59,279 bases of DNA from a virus, in the IMG/VR virus record IMGVR_UViG_3300040816_001340, positions 1-59,279 of that record. One strand, written 5' to 3'. The first letter of the stretch is position 1. Every line of letters begins with the position of its first letter. The notes under the pieces are model-generated. The model ran no database searches. It was given only the letters and a program-made list of their open reading frames with translations, and was not told the DNA's origin. Position numbers and translations under genes: made by a program. This document shows, piece by piece, positions 43,612 to 51,234 of the stretch.

Positions 43612-44286
43612 TTAGTCTCCATCATAAAAAGATGATCCTACTCCATCAACATCTCCACTAGAGCCATCAGGTGCAATCTTCTTAGGTCCTGTTATAGGTG
43701 CTTCTAACTTGCCATCTTTTCTAAGTTGTCTAACGTCACCTGTTTTACCAAGTTCATTAGTTGCCTCACCTCTTTGCTGAACAAATGTCTTTTGAATTGC
43801 GTCAGGGTTTGTAAAGCTTTCTTCAGTAGGCCCTTTAGGGACAAGATCGATATGATCAACACGAGTCTGCTTACCAACTAGTTTATAACCTGCAAGTCTT
43901 TCAACATGTCCAAACATAAACTTTTCAACAAAGAAAGATGTTACTTCAAAGAAAACAGAGCCATACGAGAAATAGTCGCCTACATGTAACTCAATATCTC
44001 TATCATACATGTCTCTATAATGTATAAAGACTTCAACATTCCATAGTTTTTCAAAACCAAACTTTGTCGTTTTAACTTCTGGTGTTCCCCAGTCAATACG
44101 ACACTCGATCTCTAACGGCGCATCAAAGACTTTTTTAGTTGATTCTTCGTAAACATCGTTAACATTTGAAAGATCTTCACGAACGTGATAATAGAAAATC
44201 TTATGCCCTACGACATCTTTTGTCACTTCTTTTGTTAAATCAGACATAAAGTCCAATTCTCTCTGTGTTATAAATAGTCTAGACAT
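43612..44286 (-). CDS. Neck / head-completion protein (T4 gp14-like position)
   Basis: 224 residues. The N-terminus (RLFITQRELDFMSDLTKEVTKDVVG then KIFYYHVREDLS) has the ExxxxxG..+YYxxR pattern of T4-like neck proteins, followed by strands (NVEVFIHYRDMYDRDIELHVGDYF) and a flexible acidic C-terminus. It lies between the gp13-like and gp15-like genes with 2-3 nt gaps, as gp14 does in T4. Assignment rests on position and general pattern. Confidence 0.62.
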   Translation of the reverse strand: MSRLFITQRELDFMSDLTKEVTKDVVGHKIFYYHVREDLSNVNDVYEESTKKVFDAPLEIECRIDWGTPEVKTTKFGFEKLWNVEVFIHYRDMYDRDIELHVGDYFSYGSVFFEVTSFFVEKFMFGHVERLAGYKLVGKQTRVDHIDLVPKGPTEESFTNPDAIQKTFVQQRGEATNELGKTGDVRQLRKDGKLEAPITGPKKIAPDGSSGDVDGVGSSFYDGD

Positions 44287-44289
44287 ATA

Positions 44290-45531
44290 TTATCCTATTA
44301 TTATTGCTCTTCCGTTAGGAATAGGAACTCGTTTAAGAATGTTTTGCATTTGCTCAGACTGAGCAGCATCTGTCTCAAGAAGTTTTTGATATGTTAGCTT
44401 ATCAAGCTGCTCACCTAAACTTGTCTTTAGCTTTTCTTGATCTTCGCGGCCTTGGCTTATTAAGTCAGAACCATTCATTTGAAGATCAGCACCAGGAATA
44501 GGAACAGAAGAAAACTTAGATCGAACAAGTCCTAGAGTTTCCTTACACAGGGCTAAAGTATATTCTCTAATCCAGTGTCTTGCAATAGAGTTAATACCTT
44601 TATAAGAGATGTTTCCAAAAGGAATGTTAGATAAGTTTGAAACACCAAATATTGTGCTATCTTCAAAAGAAGGCTTAAAAGGATCTGAAGGGAATCCTAC
44701 CTTTAAGAATAAGTTTAGAGGATTGTCTTGTGTAGGTGTAGGAAAAATTCTTATCTTTGTCCCTTGAATCTTATAAGAGTAGTTACTACGACGTATTCTA
44801 TTGGATATATCTAACTGTCCTGCTCGAAGATAGTCTTCAAAAACAGGAAGAACATAGAATACTGTTTCTGGTGTAAAGCTTTCAAAAGCAAACTGATTAT
44901 TTAAGTAGTTTACTGCTGATGTTGTATCAAAGAAGCGATATGCAGCTTGTGGAGAAAAATGAAATACTTCATATATTCTTAATTTGCCTTTGCTTGCATG
45001 ATTTAACTTTGTTGTATTTGCTGCATCCAGATAAGCATCAGACATAACAGAAACTTCAGCACCTGAACTAGTTGTAGTTTTTAAGTCTGTATAAATATCA
45101 TAATCTTGTCGGCCTCTTTCTAATGCAATTGAACCGCTTAAAGTATTATAAGCGCCACCGACTCCTGCTTGATCTGCATAAGGTTCAGCACGCCTTGTAA
45201 GATATTCTAATGTCTCTCTAGGAAACTGCTGTTCTTTTCCATGCGGACCAACCTTATTATTATTATCATCTTCCAGCGATCCTGTTGAAATACCCATAAG
45301 GTTTGACATATAGGATTCAGCTTGATTTTGGTTGATAATCTTGCTGTATTTTAATGTGGCTTCTTCGAAGTTAGCCCATATTTGTTTATTTGTTAGTTCG
45401 ACTGATAGAATGTCATCGCCAAGTTTTCTTTTAACATATACGACCATTTTGTCTGCTTCGTGAGAAAAGTGATCGTCATCATCATATATGCCAAAAGGTG
45501 TTGGTGCTGTCGTGCTACTAAACGCTGCCAT
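44290..45531 (-). CDS. Neck protein (T4 gp13-like)
   Basis: 413 residues. The C-terminal half has HWIREYTLALCKETLGLVR, then PIPGADLQMNGSDLISQGREDQEKLKTSL, a helical-hairpin pattern typical of gp13-type neck proteins (W(L/I)+EY..AL.K...G and LPG...M.G..L...). The N-terminal half is helical then beta (VYVKRKLGDDILSVELTNKQI). It should form the collar ring at the portal. AGAGGTTAAG precedes the ATG. Confidence 0.72.
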   Translation of the reverse strand: MAAFSSTTAPTPFGIYDDDDHFSHEADKMVVYVKRKLGDDILSVELTNKQIWANFEEATLKYSKIINQNQAESYMSNLMGISTGSLEDDNNNKVGPHGKEQQFPRETLEYLTRRAEPYADQAGVGGAYNTLSGSIALERGRQDYDIYTDLKTTTSSGAEVSVMSDAYLDAANTTKLNHASKGKLRIYEVFHFSPQAAYRFFDTTSAVNYLNNQFAFESFTPETVFYVLPVFEDYLRAGQLDISNRIRRSNYSYKIQGTKIRIFPTPTQDNPLNLFLKVGFPSDPFKPSFEDSTIFGVSNLSNIPFGNISYKGINSIARHWIREYTLALCKETLGLVRSKFSSVPIPGADLQMNGSDLISQGREDQEKLKTSLGEQLDKLTYQKLLETDAAQSEQMQNILKRVPIPNGRAIIIG

Positions 45532-45554
45532 AGCTTAACCTCTCTTAATACATG

Positions 45555-45562
45555 TATAAATA
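45555..45562 (-). promoter_or_regulatory. TATTTATA box before the neck gene
   Basis: Gene-sense TATTTATA 23 nt before the ATG at 45531, inside an inverted repeat (CTCTT...AAGAG, with ATACATGTAT in the centre). It sits in a 123-nt gap otherwise without features and could start transcription of the neck-sheath-tube genes. Confidence 0.35.
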
Positions 45563-45654
45563 TCAAGAGATTATCACTATATCTACTTTTCTTTCTCGCT
45601 ATACTAAAATACCACAAATCATTAGCTGAAATGCGGTAAGTTTTATTTTTATTT

Positions 45655-45891
45655 TTAGTCTAAAGACTTTCTTTTAATTCTAAAGACTTTCTTTTCACCG
45701 ACATAAACTAGGTCTAATAAGTCCCAAGACTCATCTTTTCTAGACTTTGTAACTAGTAGTATTTCTACTTCTTTGCCTTGATACGTAAGCTTCTTTTCAG
45801 CAACAACTGGCTTCTTTTCAGCAACAACTGGCTTCTTTTCAGCAACAACTGGCTTCTTTTCAGCAACAGCTTTTTTTCTTAAATTACTCAT
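45655..45891 (-). CDS. Small basic protein with AEKKPVV repeats
   Basis: 78 residues. Residues 8-34 are a tandem repeat (VAEKKPV units), lysine- and proline-rich and likely extended. Residues 35-78 form a small folded part (LTYQGKEVEILLVTKSRK, VYVGEKKVFRIKRKSLD) like a short SH3-type barrel. The repeats are exact 21-bp DNA copies and could vary in number. A DNA- or membrane-contacting linker protein is possible, but function is unknown. Confidence 0.55.
   Translation of the reverse strand: MSNLRKKAVAEKKPVVAEKKPVVAEKKPVVAEKKLTYQGKEVEILLVTKSRKDESWDLLDLVYVGEKKVFRIKRKSLD
45790..45870 (-). repeat. 21-bp tandem repeat inside a coding region
   Basis: Three identical 21-bp copies (45790-45810, 45811-45831, 45832-45852) and a partial fourth to 45870. 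Each encodes seven residues (AEKKPVV). Length is a multiple of three, so copy-number change keeps the frame. Confidence 0.9.
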
Positions 45892-45904
45892 TTAATTAAA
45901 AGCC

Positions 45905-46336
45905 TTAAGCGTCCGGAGCAGCTGCGCCAGTATCGTCAGCGACCAACCATGCATTGTCACCAATCTTAACACATGTTACAAGAGAATTAGCAGCAATTGC
46001 AATTTCTTTTGCATATGCGCCCGCGTTGTCTGTTACCGCTACGCCATTAATAGTTGTTGCTGTTGTTCCGTCACCTTTTGAAGAAAGTTCAAATCCTGTT
46101 GCGCCTACAGCAAGTCTAATTACTTGGCCTAAGTCACAGTCTGTTGGTGAAGGAAGATAAACTCTATCATCTGCATCATTATCAGGAGTTACAATTGTAA
46201 GTGCAGCTTGTGTAAGTGTATTTGTAGGACCTGCCACGGCAGCTACAGGTGCTGAAATTGTTGCAGGAGTTAAAACATATCCTGAACCTGAAAATTGATT
46301 TAATCCACTTGTTGCGTCTACTTTAATCTTTGGCAT
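45905..46336 (-). CDS. Beta-rich virion or decoration protein
   Basis: 143 residues from the ATG at 46336, preceded by TAAGGAGGTT; the ATG at 46369 is rejected because the strong ribosome site lies after it. Ala/Thr-rich strands, with GQVIRLAVGATGFELSS then TTINGVAV and a closing NAWLVADD strand, follow the same plan as the proteins at 7173-7848. Found beside the neck genes, it may decorate head or collar. Its leader contains a structured element (46374-46411). GC content is higher than average. Confidence 0.65.
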   Translation of the reverse strand: MPKIKVDATSGLNQFSGSGYVLTPATISAPVAAVAGPTNTLTQAALTIVTPDNDADDRVYLPSPTDCDLGQVIRLAVGATGFELSSKGDGTTATTINGVAVTDNAGAYAKEIAIAANSLVTCVKIGDNAWLVADDTGAAAPDA

Positions 46337-46373
46337 GACTAACCTCCTTAGGTTGTTTTGTGTGCGCATGCTT

Positions 46374-46411
46374 CCACGTTCCTGGCGCTTCAGGCATCAT
46401 CCTTAACGTGG
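46374..46411 (-). ncRNA. Structured 5' leader of the decoration-like gene
   Basis: CCACGTT (minus strand) pairs with AACGTGG (7 bp), and inside lies CCTG-AAGCGC-CAGG, a second stem that stacks on the 3' arm, leaving a 10-nt bulge AAGGATGATG on one side. A one-sided bulge with stacked stems is more ordered than expected in this AT-rich genome. It precedes a strong ribosome site by about 15 nt. No known riboswitch matched by eye. Confidence 0.4.
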
Positions 46412-46490
46412 GCTTATCTTTATATATCTCTTATCTTAACTTTTATAATAAATAATAAACTTGACTAGTTTTTCTTAAAAGACTAACTAC

Positions 46491-46772
46491 TTAGTCGCTA
46501 CCAACATCGTCGCTACCCTCTCCAGCGACTTCGTCTCCAACAGGAGCATCATCCTCAACACTTCCCTCGCTCATCTCTCCACTTTGCTCAGCACGTGCTG
46601 CTTCTAGAGCCTCTTGCATTTGCCTGTCCTGCTCCTCACGCGGAACTAGAGCATCAATCGCTCCCTGCAATGTATGTGCCTCTTGCAAAGAAAACGCCCC
46701 TCGTCGCTGTGCTACCTGACATCCACTAAGAAGAACGTTTGTCGCTTGAACCTGCTCTGGTGATAACTGCAT
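46491..46772 (-). CDS. Small acidic protein
   Basis: 93 residues. Helical N-terminal two-thirds with Gln/Ala/Glu heptads (EEQDRQMQEALEAARAEQ), then a disordered acidic tail (DDAPVGDEVAGEGSDDVGSD). The gene has clearly higher GC than surroundings. The composition resembles scaffold-like or SSB-tail-like proteins, but there is no family match. AAAGGAAAA precedes the start. Confidence 0.55.
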   Translation of the reverse strand: MQLSPEQVQATNVLLSGCQVAQRRGAFSLQEAHTLQGAIDALVPREEQDRQMQEALEAARAEQSGEMSEGSVEDDAPVGDEVAGEGSDDVGSD

Positions 46773-46845
46773 ATTATTTTTTTCCTTTCATATTTGAACA
46801 GGACTATTATATGCAATAGAGCAGGTTGTTTATAAAATTATTATG

Positions 46846-47526
46846 CTATTTTTTATAGTCTAAGTCAAATGGACTTGGAGTCGTAGTCGCTAATGTAATA
46901 TGATCTACTGGAGCCTTAGCTGCCGCAGGAGTTATCATTTCATGTTCTAAAAGAATGTTTATAAGTCCACTCAAATATAAAGGCGCGTTATGCACGCGAT
47001 CATTTGCATACTTGAACGCGTAATCAATAACTTCTTTTGCACAAGCACTGTTATTATTTCTTCTTAAACTACATACTAGACTACCATTGTCATAGAAAAC
47101 GCCACCGGTGAGACCTTCGTGAAATCTGTCATCCATGTAATATTGTGTGCCACAAGCTAACGCTTTTTTGCGCACTTCCTCATCACGTGCAGCAGCTGCT
47201 GCATATTTGTCTTCTAAAGCATCTACACTTTCGTAGTCATCTCCTCTGTTATCAGGGTCATCTAACGGATCCTGACTACCATCAAGTTTACGTCCTGGGC
47301 CCACAGATCGAGCACCTTGGCCAAACGCCGGGCCGTGACTATAACCGTCTCCATCTCTAGCTTCGTTGATTTTAGCAGCTTCTTCAGCAATGATACGCTT
47401 GAGCATAGCAGGAGTTGCCTTAACTGTACGTGGCTCGCTAACGCTTTCGCTCACAAGCTTCTTCTTAACATGCGAGCGAACTTCTTCAGCAATAATCTTT
47501 TGTAGTTGTTCTTTTGAAATTCTCAT
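46846..47526 (-). CDS. Leader-bearing protein with duplicated leader, possible capsid-internal protein
   Basis: 226 residues. Residues 1-16 are MRISKEQLQKIIAEEV and residues 38-56 repeat the theme (TPAMLKRIIAEEAAKINEA). Both have (I/L)xE sites (IAE, IAE, INE). Next comes a Gly/Asp-rich linker and a small domain with Cys124, Cys152 and Cys161 near the C-terminus. If the leaders are cut by a T4-type prohead protease, the mature part would start near residue 56. Function of the mature part is unknown. AAAGGATAG ribosome site. Confidence 0.6.
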   Translation of the reverse strand: MRISKEQLQKIIAEEVRSHVKKKLVSESVSEPRTVKATPAMLKRIIAEEAAKINEARDGDGYSHGPAFGQGARSVGPGRKLDGSQDPLDDPDNRGDDYESVDALEDKYAAAAARDEEVRKKALACGTQYYMDDRFHEGLTGGVFYDNGSLVCSLRRNNNSACAKEVIDYAFKYANDRVHNAPLYLSGLINILLEHEMITPAAAKAPVDHITLATTTPSPFDLDYKK

Positions 47527-47544
47527 AACTATCCTTTCAATTTC

Positions 47545-47552
47545 TATAAATA
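47545..47552 (-). promoter_or_regulatory. TATTTATA box before the duplicated-leader gene
   Basis: Gene-sense TATTTATA 18 nt before the ATG at 47526, in a 30-nt intergenic gap, followed by AAAGGA. One of seven such sites. Confidence 0.3.
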
Positions 47553-47556
47553 ACTA

Positions 47557-48093
47557 TTATTTAGCTATTCTTAAAACTAATACAGTTGTTAAAGAAGAAA
47601 CAATTGCGCCACCAAAACCATAAAGTGTATAACGCAGTCTTGTTGAATCATGTTGCTCTCTCTCTGTTGCTAAATCTTCTTCTGCTTTTGCCAAGTCTTC
47701 TATTAACAATGCCGTCCTATCATCACAGTCTTCTTGGCAACTTTCAACTTCTGTAATACATGAGTCTACTCTTGCATCACATTCTCTTGTAAAGTCATCA
47801 GGCAAGCTATCAATAACTGTTTGTATTAAACCAACATCAGATCTTCGAAGAATATATCCTTTATGTGGAGCAGGTGCACCTTCAGGAACAAAATCAGCTA
47901 CAACTTTAAGTAATCCAATCTGAAACGTAATAGGTTTAACTACAGGTTTGACTTGCATTTCCGGAACGTCTAACAAAAGTCTAGAAGGCTCAGATCTACT
48001 TGATGCACCTTCTTGCGCGACTTGTTGTTGGCTGTATGCATTGCCTGCAAAAGAAATAAAAACTATTAATAAACTTAAAATCTTATTTAACAT
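47557..48093 (-). CDS. Exported protein with C-terminal membrane anchor (spanin-like pair, member 2)
   Basis: 178 residues from the ATG at 48093; a TTG at 48111 is the alternative. Residues 1-20 are a signal peptide (LNKILSLLIVFISFAGNAYS, cleavage likely after AYS; no lipobox Cys). A periplasmic part follows with four cysteines in CDARVDSCITEVESCQEDC and a coiled-coil segment, then a C-terminal membrane span (YGFGGAIVSSLTTVLVL). It is encoded immediately after member 1. Topology resembles a unimolecular spanin without the lipid. Membrane location is well supported; lysis role is a guess. Confidence 0.5.
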   Translation of the reverse strand: MLNKILSLLIVFISFAGNAYSQQQVAQEGASSRSEPSRLLLDVPEMQVKPVVKPITFQIGLLKVVADFVPEGAPAPHKGYILRRSDVGLIQTVIDSLPDDFTRECDARVDSCITEVESCQEDCDDRTALLIEDLAKAEEDLATEREQHDSTRLRYTLYGFGGAIVSSLTTVLVLRIAK

Positions 48094-48098
48094 AAATC

Positions 48099-48419
48099 TT
48101 ACTCTTGACAAGCTAGCTCTTCGCAGTTAACTCTAAATCTCTCTAACTTTTCCTGGCATGCTACACGCTCGGATTTATGACATGATCGAATTCTCTCATC
48201 ACAATCAGTAACTTTACTGCCTCTACATGTTGTTAATTGACCTTCTAACTTGGCGATATCATCTGTATATTTTCGGCAAATTGTCTCTCTATCAACAGGT
48301 GCTGTAAGACGACCTATACCAAAAGCTAATGTTAGTGCTAAAATGCCACCAATAACTGCAGCACCTAATTTGCTGTGCTGTGAAGCTAATTTATTAAACT
48401 CTTCGATTTGTTTTTTCAT
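48099..48419 (-). CDS. Membrane-anchored cysteine-rich periplasmic protein (spanin-like pair, member 1)
   Basis: 106 residues. A single N-terminal membrane span (about 18-40: LGAAVIGGILALTLAFGIG) is followed by a periplasmic helical tail with seven cysteines spaced as C-x17-C-x7-C-x6-C-x6-C-x11-C-x4-C. Inner-membrane spanins have this layout (N-anchor, coiled coil), though without so many cysteines. The next gene encodes a second cysteine-rich membrane protein, so disulphide bridging between them is plausible. Ribosome site AGAGGT is good. Confidence 0.55.
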   Translation of the reverse strand: MKKQIEEFNKLASQHSKLGAAVIGGILALTLAFGIGRLTAPVDRETICRKYTDDIAKLEGQLTTCRGSKVTDCDERIRSCHKSERVACQEKLERFRVNCEELACQE

Positions 48420-48444
48420 AGCAATACCTCTTTTTTAACTATAT

Positions 48445-49863
48445 TTAATTAATTGCCTGGATTAACTTATTAACCTTACCAAGCTGATTTTTATAACTTT
48501 CAATACTGTCCCAACCACTTTCTGGCATCAAGAATTTGTTGTTAAAATCACTAATAATCGGAACATTTAAGTTTGTATATTTATGCTTAAAAAAGTTACT
48601 TAATTTATTATTATTGATCATTTTAATTATCTTTCTGCTTAATTTAATTGGTATTCTTTGCCCTTTTTTATAGTCACCACCAAAAAATCCTGTATTAACA
48701 AGCCACACCTTTGTTTTATTTTCTCTAATTTTTCTTGAAAATATCTCTCCGTAAAACTCAGGTTTATGCGGCAAGAAAGGTGAGCCAAAACAATGTGAAT
48801 ATGTTGCTTGAGGCTCTGTTACACCTAATTCAGTTCCTGCAACTTTTGACGTATAACCTAAACAAAATAGATTTTTAGCTTGATCTTCATTTAATAAAGA
48901 AACAGATGGCAAGATACCAAATGCATCATAAGTTAAAAATACAACATTTTCAGGATGCTTACCACTTTCAGTCTTTTTGACATCTAAACTATCAATATCA
49001 AAAGAACATCTAGAGTTTTGCGAGTATTTACTATCAGTAAAGTCACACTCATTATCTTCGTTTATAACAACGTTTTCTAAAATAGAGTATTCTTTTTGAA
49101 TTGCATTCCAGATTAGTTTTTCGTTATCTTTACTAAGATTAATAACTTTAGCATAACAACCTCCCTCAATGTTTGTTATACCTCTATCGTCCCATATATG
49201 TTCGTCATCACCTAACAAAACTCTATCGTTAACAAGCGAAAGTGTTGTTTTTCCTGTCCCACTTAATCCAAAATAAAGTGTTGTTTCACCTTTTTCATTA
49301 CAGTTTGCTGAACAGTGCATTGGTAAATGATTTGCTTGTGCAACCTCAAAATTAATAACAGAGAATATCGATTTTTTTATTTCACCAGCATAATGTGTTC
49401 CACTAATAAGAATACACCTGTCTCTAAAAGAAACTGCTACAAGCGGATAATCTAATAAGTTTGGGTAGTGATATATTTTCCAATGCTGAAATGGTGCTAC
49501 ATCTTCTCTTTCAAAGAACATATTTTTACCAAACAAAGCATGCCAAGCATATTCTGTATATAAATCAACATTAAACCTATAATCTTTGCTTCTAGCAACA
49601 GAGAGTTCTTCTAAATAAGAAGCATTATCATAGTCTAAGAATTTTTGATGCAATTGATCAAAGTCTTCTTGCGTCATAAACTCGTTTTTGTCCCAATCAA
49701 TAAAATCAGCAGTTTCATCAGATAAAACGTATTTTTTTGCCGTCGGGCATCTTCCAGACCATTTACCTGTTAATACAGAAAGCCTGGAATTACTAAGCAC
49801 CCGACCTTCATTGTTATCAGACGAATGCTTTAATAGCTCTTTCTTGCTTAGATTATAATACAT
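48445..49863 (-). CDS. pckA: Phosphoenolpyruvate carboxykinase (ATP)
   Basis: 472 residues with every signature of ATP-type PEPCK: substrate Arg38 in SGRCP, HYAGEIKKSIFS (Tyr158, Lys163/164), MHCSAN (His183), P-loop FGLSGTGKTTLS (198-209), metal Asp219-Asp220 in GDDEHIW, EGGCYAKVINLS, Arg285 in NSRCSF, and GVTEPQATYSHCFGSPFLP. It interconverts oxaloacetate + ATP and PEP + CO2 + ADP. It is slightly shorter than the bacterial enzyme (about 540). The reading frame is intact, AT-rich like the phage, and embedded between phage genes, so it is a resident metabolic gene rather than an assembly artefact. Probably acts in the infected cytoplasm. Confidence 0.96.
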   Translation of the reverse strand: MYYNLSKKELLKHSSDNNEGRVLSNSRLSVLTGKWSGRCPTAKKYVLSDETADFIDWDKNEFMTQEDFDQLHQKFLDYDNASYLEELSVARSKDYRFNVDLYTEYAWHALFGKNMFFEREDVAPFQHWKIYHYPNLLDYPLVAVSFRDRCILISGTHYAGEIKKSIFSVINFEVAQANHLPMHCSANCNEKGETTLYFGLSGTGKTTLSLVNDRVLLGDDEHIWDDRGITNIEGGCYAKVINLSKDNEKLIWNAIQKEYSILENVVINEDNECDFTDSKYSQNSRCSFDIDSLDVKKTESGKHPENVVFLTYDAFGILPSVSLLNEDQAKNLFCLGYTSKVAGTELGVTEPQATYSHCFGSPFLPHKPEFYGEIFSRKIRENKTKVWLVNTGFFGGDYKKGQRIPIKLSRKIIKMINNNKLSNFFKHKYTNLNVPIISDFNNKFLMPESGWDSIESYKNQLGKVNKLIQAIN

Positions 49864-49922
49864 TAGACAACTCTCTTTTACTTGAATAATATATTATAAT
49901 TTTACAATTTTATAAAATAATA

Positions 49923-50312
49923 TTATGGCTTTCTAAAAATAGTAGCATCTTCTCTATTAGCTGATGATATGTCAATAACATCGTTATCGTCTAAATCAAG
50001 AGTATTTCTTGCATCTTTTTTGATTAAGTAAACTTTACCGTCTTGACCAACTGCAACTTTAGCTGTAAACTCAACACCTTTAACCATTTCTTTTAGGCTA
50101 CTACCAGGAGTATAATGAGCTTTATCGTAAGGTTTAGCAACAGCTTTGCCACTTTTGTCTTTATAAACTGAAACGTCTTCTAGTTTTATATTTAGTCCAT
50201 ATTTCTTTAATATATCTTCAATGCTTGCATTAGCATTTCTAAAATAAATAAGTGGATCTACTTCTTCGTTTAAGTAATTGTTCCATTCTTTTAATAGCTG
50301 CTTAAAGTTCAT
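49923..50312 (-). CDS. Small leader-bearing protein, possible capsid-internal protein
   Basis: 129 residues. The leader is MNFKQLLKEWNNYLNEE with a possible cleavage after LNE, almost the same as in the gene just upstream (LLKEW...Y(I/L)NE). The rest is a small alpha/beta protein (GVEFTAKVAVGQDGKVYLIKK) that shares the theme YxKKDG/Y(L/F)IKKDA with the C-terminus of its neighbour. Start overlaps the upstream stop (TAATG). Function is unknown. Confidence 0.6.
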   Translation of the reverse strand: MNFKQLLKEWNNYLNEEVDPLIYFRNANASIEDILKKYGLNIKLEDVSVYKDKSGKAVAKPYDKAHYTPGSSLKEMVKGVEFTAKVAVGQDGKVYLIKKDARNTLDLDDNDVIDISSANREDATIFRKP

Positions 50313-51175
50313 TATTGTTCATCCTCTCCTTCAAAAGGAAATATGTTCTCTACTAAAGATACTAAAGATCCATCTTTCTTTTTAACGTATAGATTGCCTT
50401 CAACGTCTATGACAAATTTAGCATTATAGAAAATATAGTCTACGTTATCATCTCTTGCTAAGTCAAAAACTTTTGCAACGTTCATGCTTTCTTCTGTAAA
50501 GCCAATTACTCTCATCTGATTAAGAAATGTATTAATAACTGACTCTATTCTTTTCTTATAGATAATATCTCTAAGTTTTGCTTCTCTAACAAGTCTTTCT
50601 TGCTTGTCTCTTTCTACAGTGTCCTTAAATACTCTACTATCATCTCTATCTTTTTCATCGCTAGAAATTGTCATAGGATCCATGTTTAGCGCAATATGAA
50701 GCGCAGCTTCTGCAACATCTTTAATACCTGACAATATTGATGAAAAACCAACTTCTTTTTGATCTTCATCACGTATTTCAGGTTCTATTTTTACTTGACT
50801 TGAGTCATTACTTAATTGCTCTAATTGTTTTTCTGCAAGCCTATATTCTCGATCACTATATTCTTTAACTCTGCTGCTAAGATTTGATTTTGCACTTTCA
50901 AATATCTTCACTTCAGCTTTTATTTTATCATCTCTTTCAACTTCATGCTCATTTTTTAACGCCCTATAAAGACTTAAGTCTACACCTACATTAAAAGAGT
51001 TAGGATCATAGTCAATATCGCCTAGTATTATTTCGCAGTTTTCTTTCATCTCTTTGAAGAATCTTTCATCAAGAGTAAAGTCATAGTCATCTGGACCGCC
51101 GTAAACCGGCTTATCATGTGGCCCAGACTCATTAATATAACTGCGCCACTCTTTTAATAGATCTTTCGTTTTCAT
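50312..51175 (-). CDS. Leader-bearing protein, possible capsid-internal protein
   Basis: About 287 residues from the ATG at 51175, which has AGAGGTAATAAT upstream (in-frame ATG at 51196 lacks a site). The leader MKTKDLLKEWRSYINES matches the next gene and fits an (I/L)xE site at INE. A helical middle (about 70-200) rich in Lys, Glu and Arg looks like coiled coil. The C-terminus (AKFVIDVEGNLYVKKKDGS) resembles the C-terminal part of the next gene, so the two are related by duplication. Function is unknown. Confidence 0.6.
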   Translation of the reverse strand: MKTKDLLKEWRSYINESGPHDKPVYGGPDDYDFTLDERFFKEMKENCEIILGDIDYDPNSFNVGVDLSLYRALKNEHEVERDDKIKAEVKIFESAKSNLSSRVKEYSDREYRLAEKQLEQLSNDSSQVKIEPEIRDEDQKEVGFSSILSGIKDVAEAALHIALNMDPMTISSDEKDRDDSRVFKDTVERDKQERLVREAKLRDIIYKKRIESVINTFLNQMRVIGFTEESMNVAKVFDLARDDNVDYIFYNAKFVIDVEGNLYVKKKDGSLVSLVENIFPFEGEDEQ

Positions 51176-51195
51176 ATTATTACCTCTATAATACA

Positions 51196-51203
51196 TATTT
51201 ATA
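51196..51203 (+). promoter_or_regulatory. TATTTATA box in a divergent gap
   Basis: Plus-sense TATTTATA 31 nt before the ATG at 51235; read on the minus strand it is TATAAATA, 20 nt before the ATG at 51175, the T4 late consensus. The site is part of ATACA...TGTAT, so it could serve either gene or both. Confidence 0.4.
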
Positions 51204-51234
51204 TTGTATGAGATAATATAAACAGGCTAAAACT

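Noticed and set aside
45790-45870. CRISPR-like array
   Set aside because: The repeats are directly adjacent without spacers and encode a repeated peptide.
48445-49863. PEP carboxykinase as host contamination or a chimeric join
   Set aside because: Base composition, strand and tight spacing match neighbours that are clearly phage genes, and there is no sign of a break on either side.
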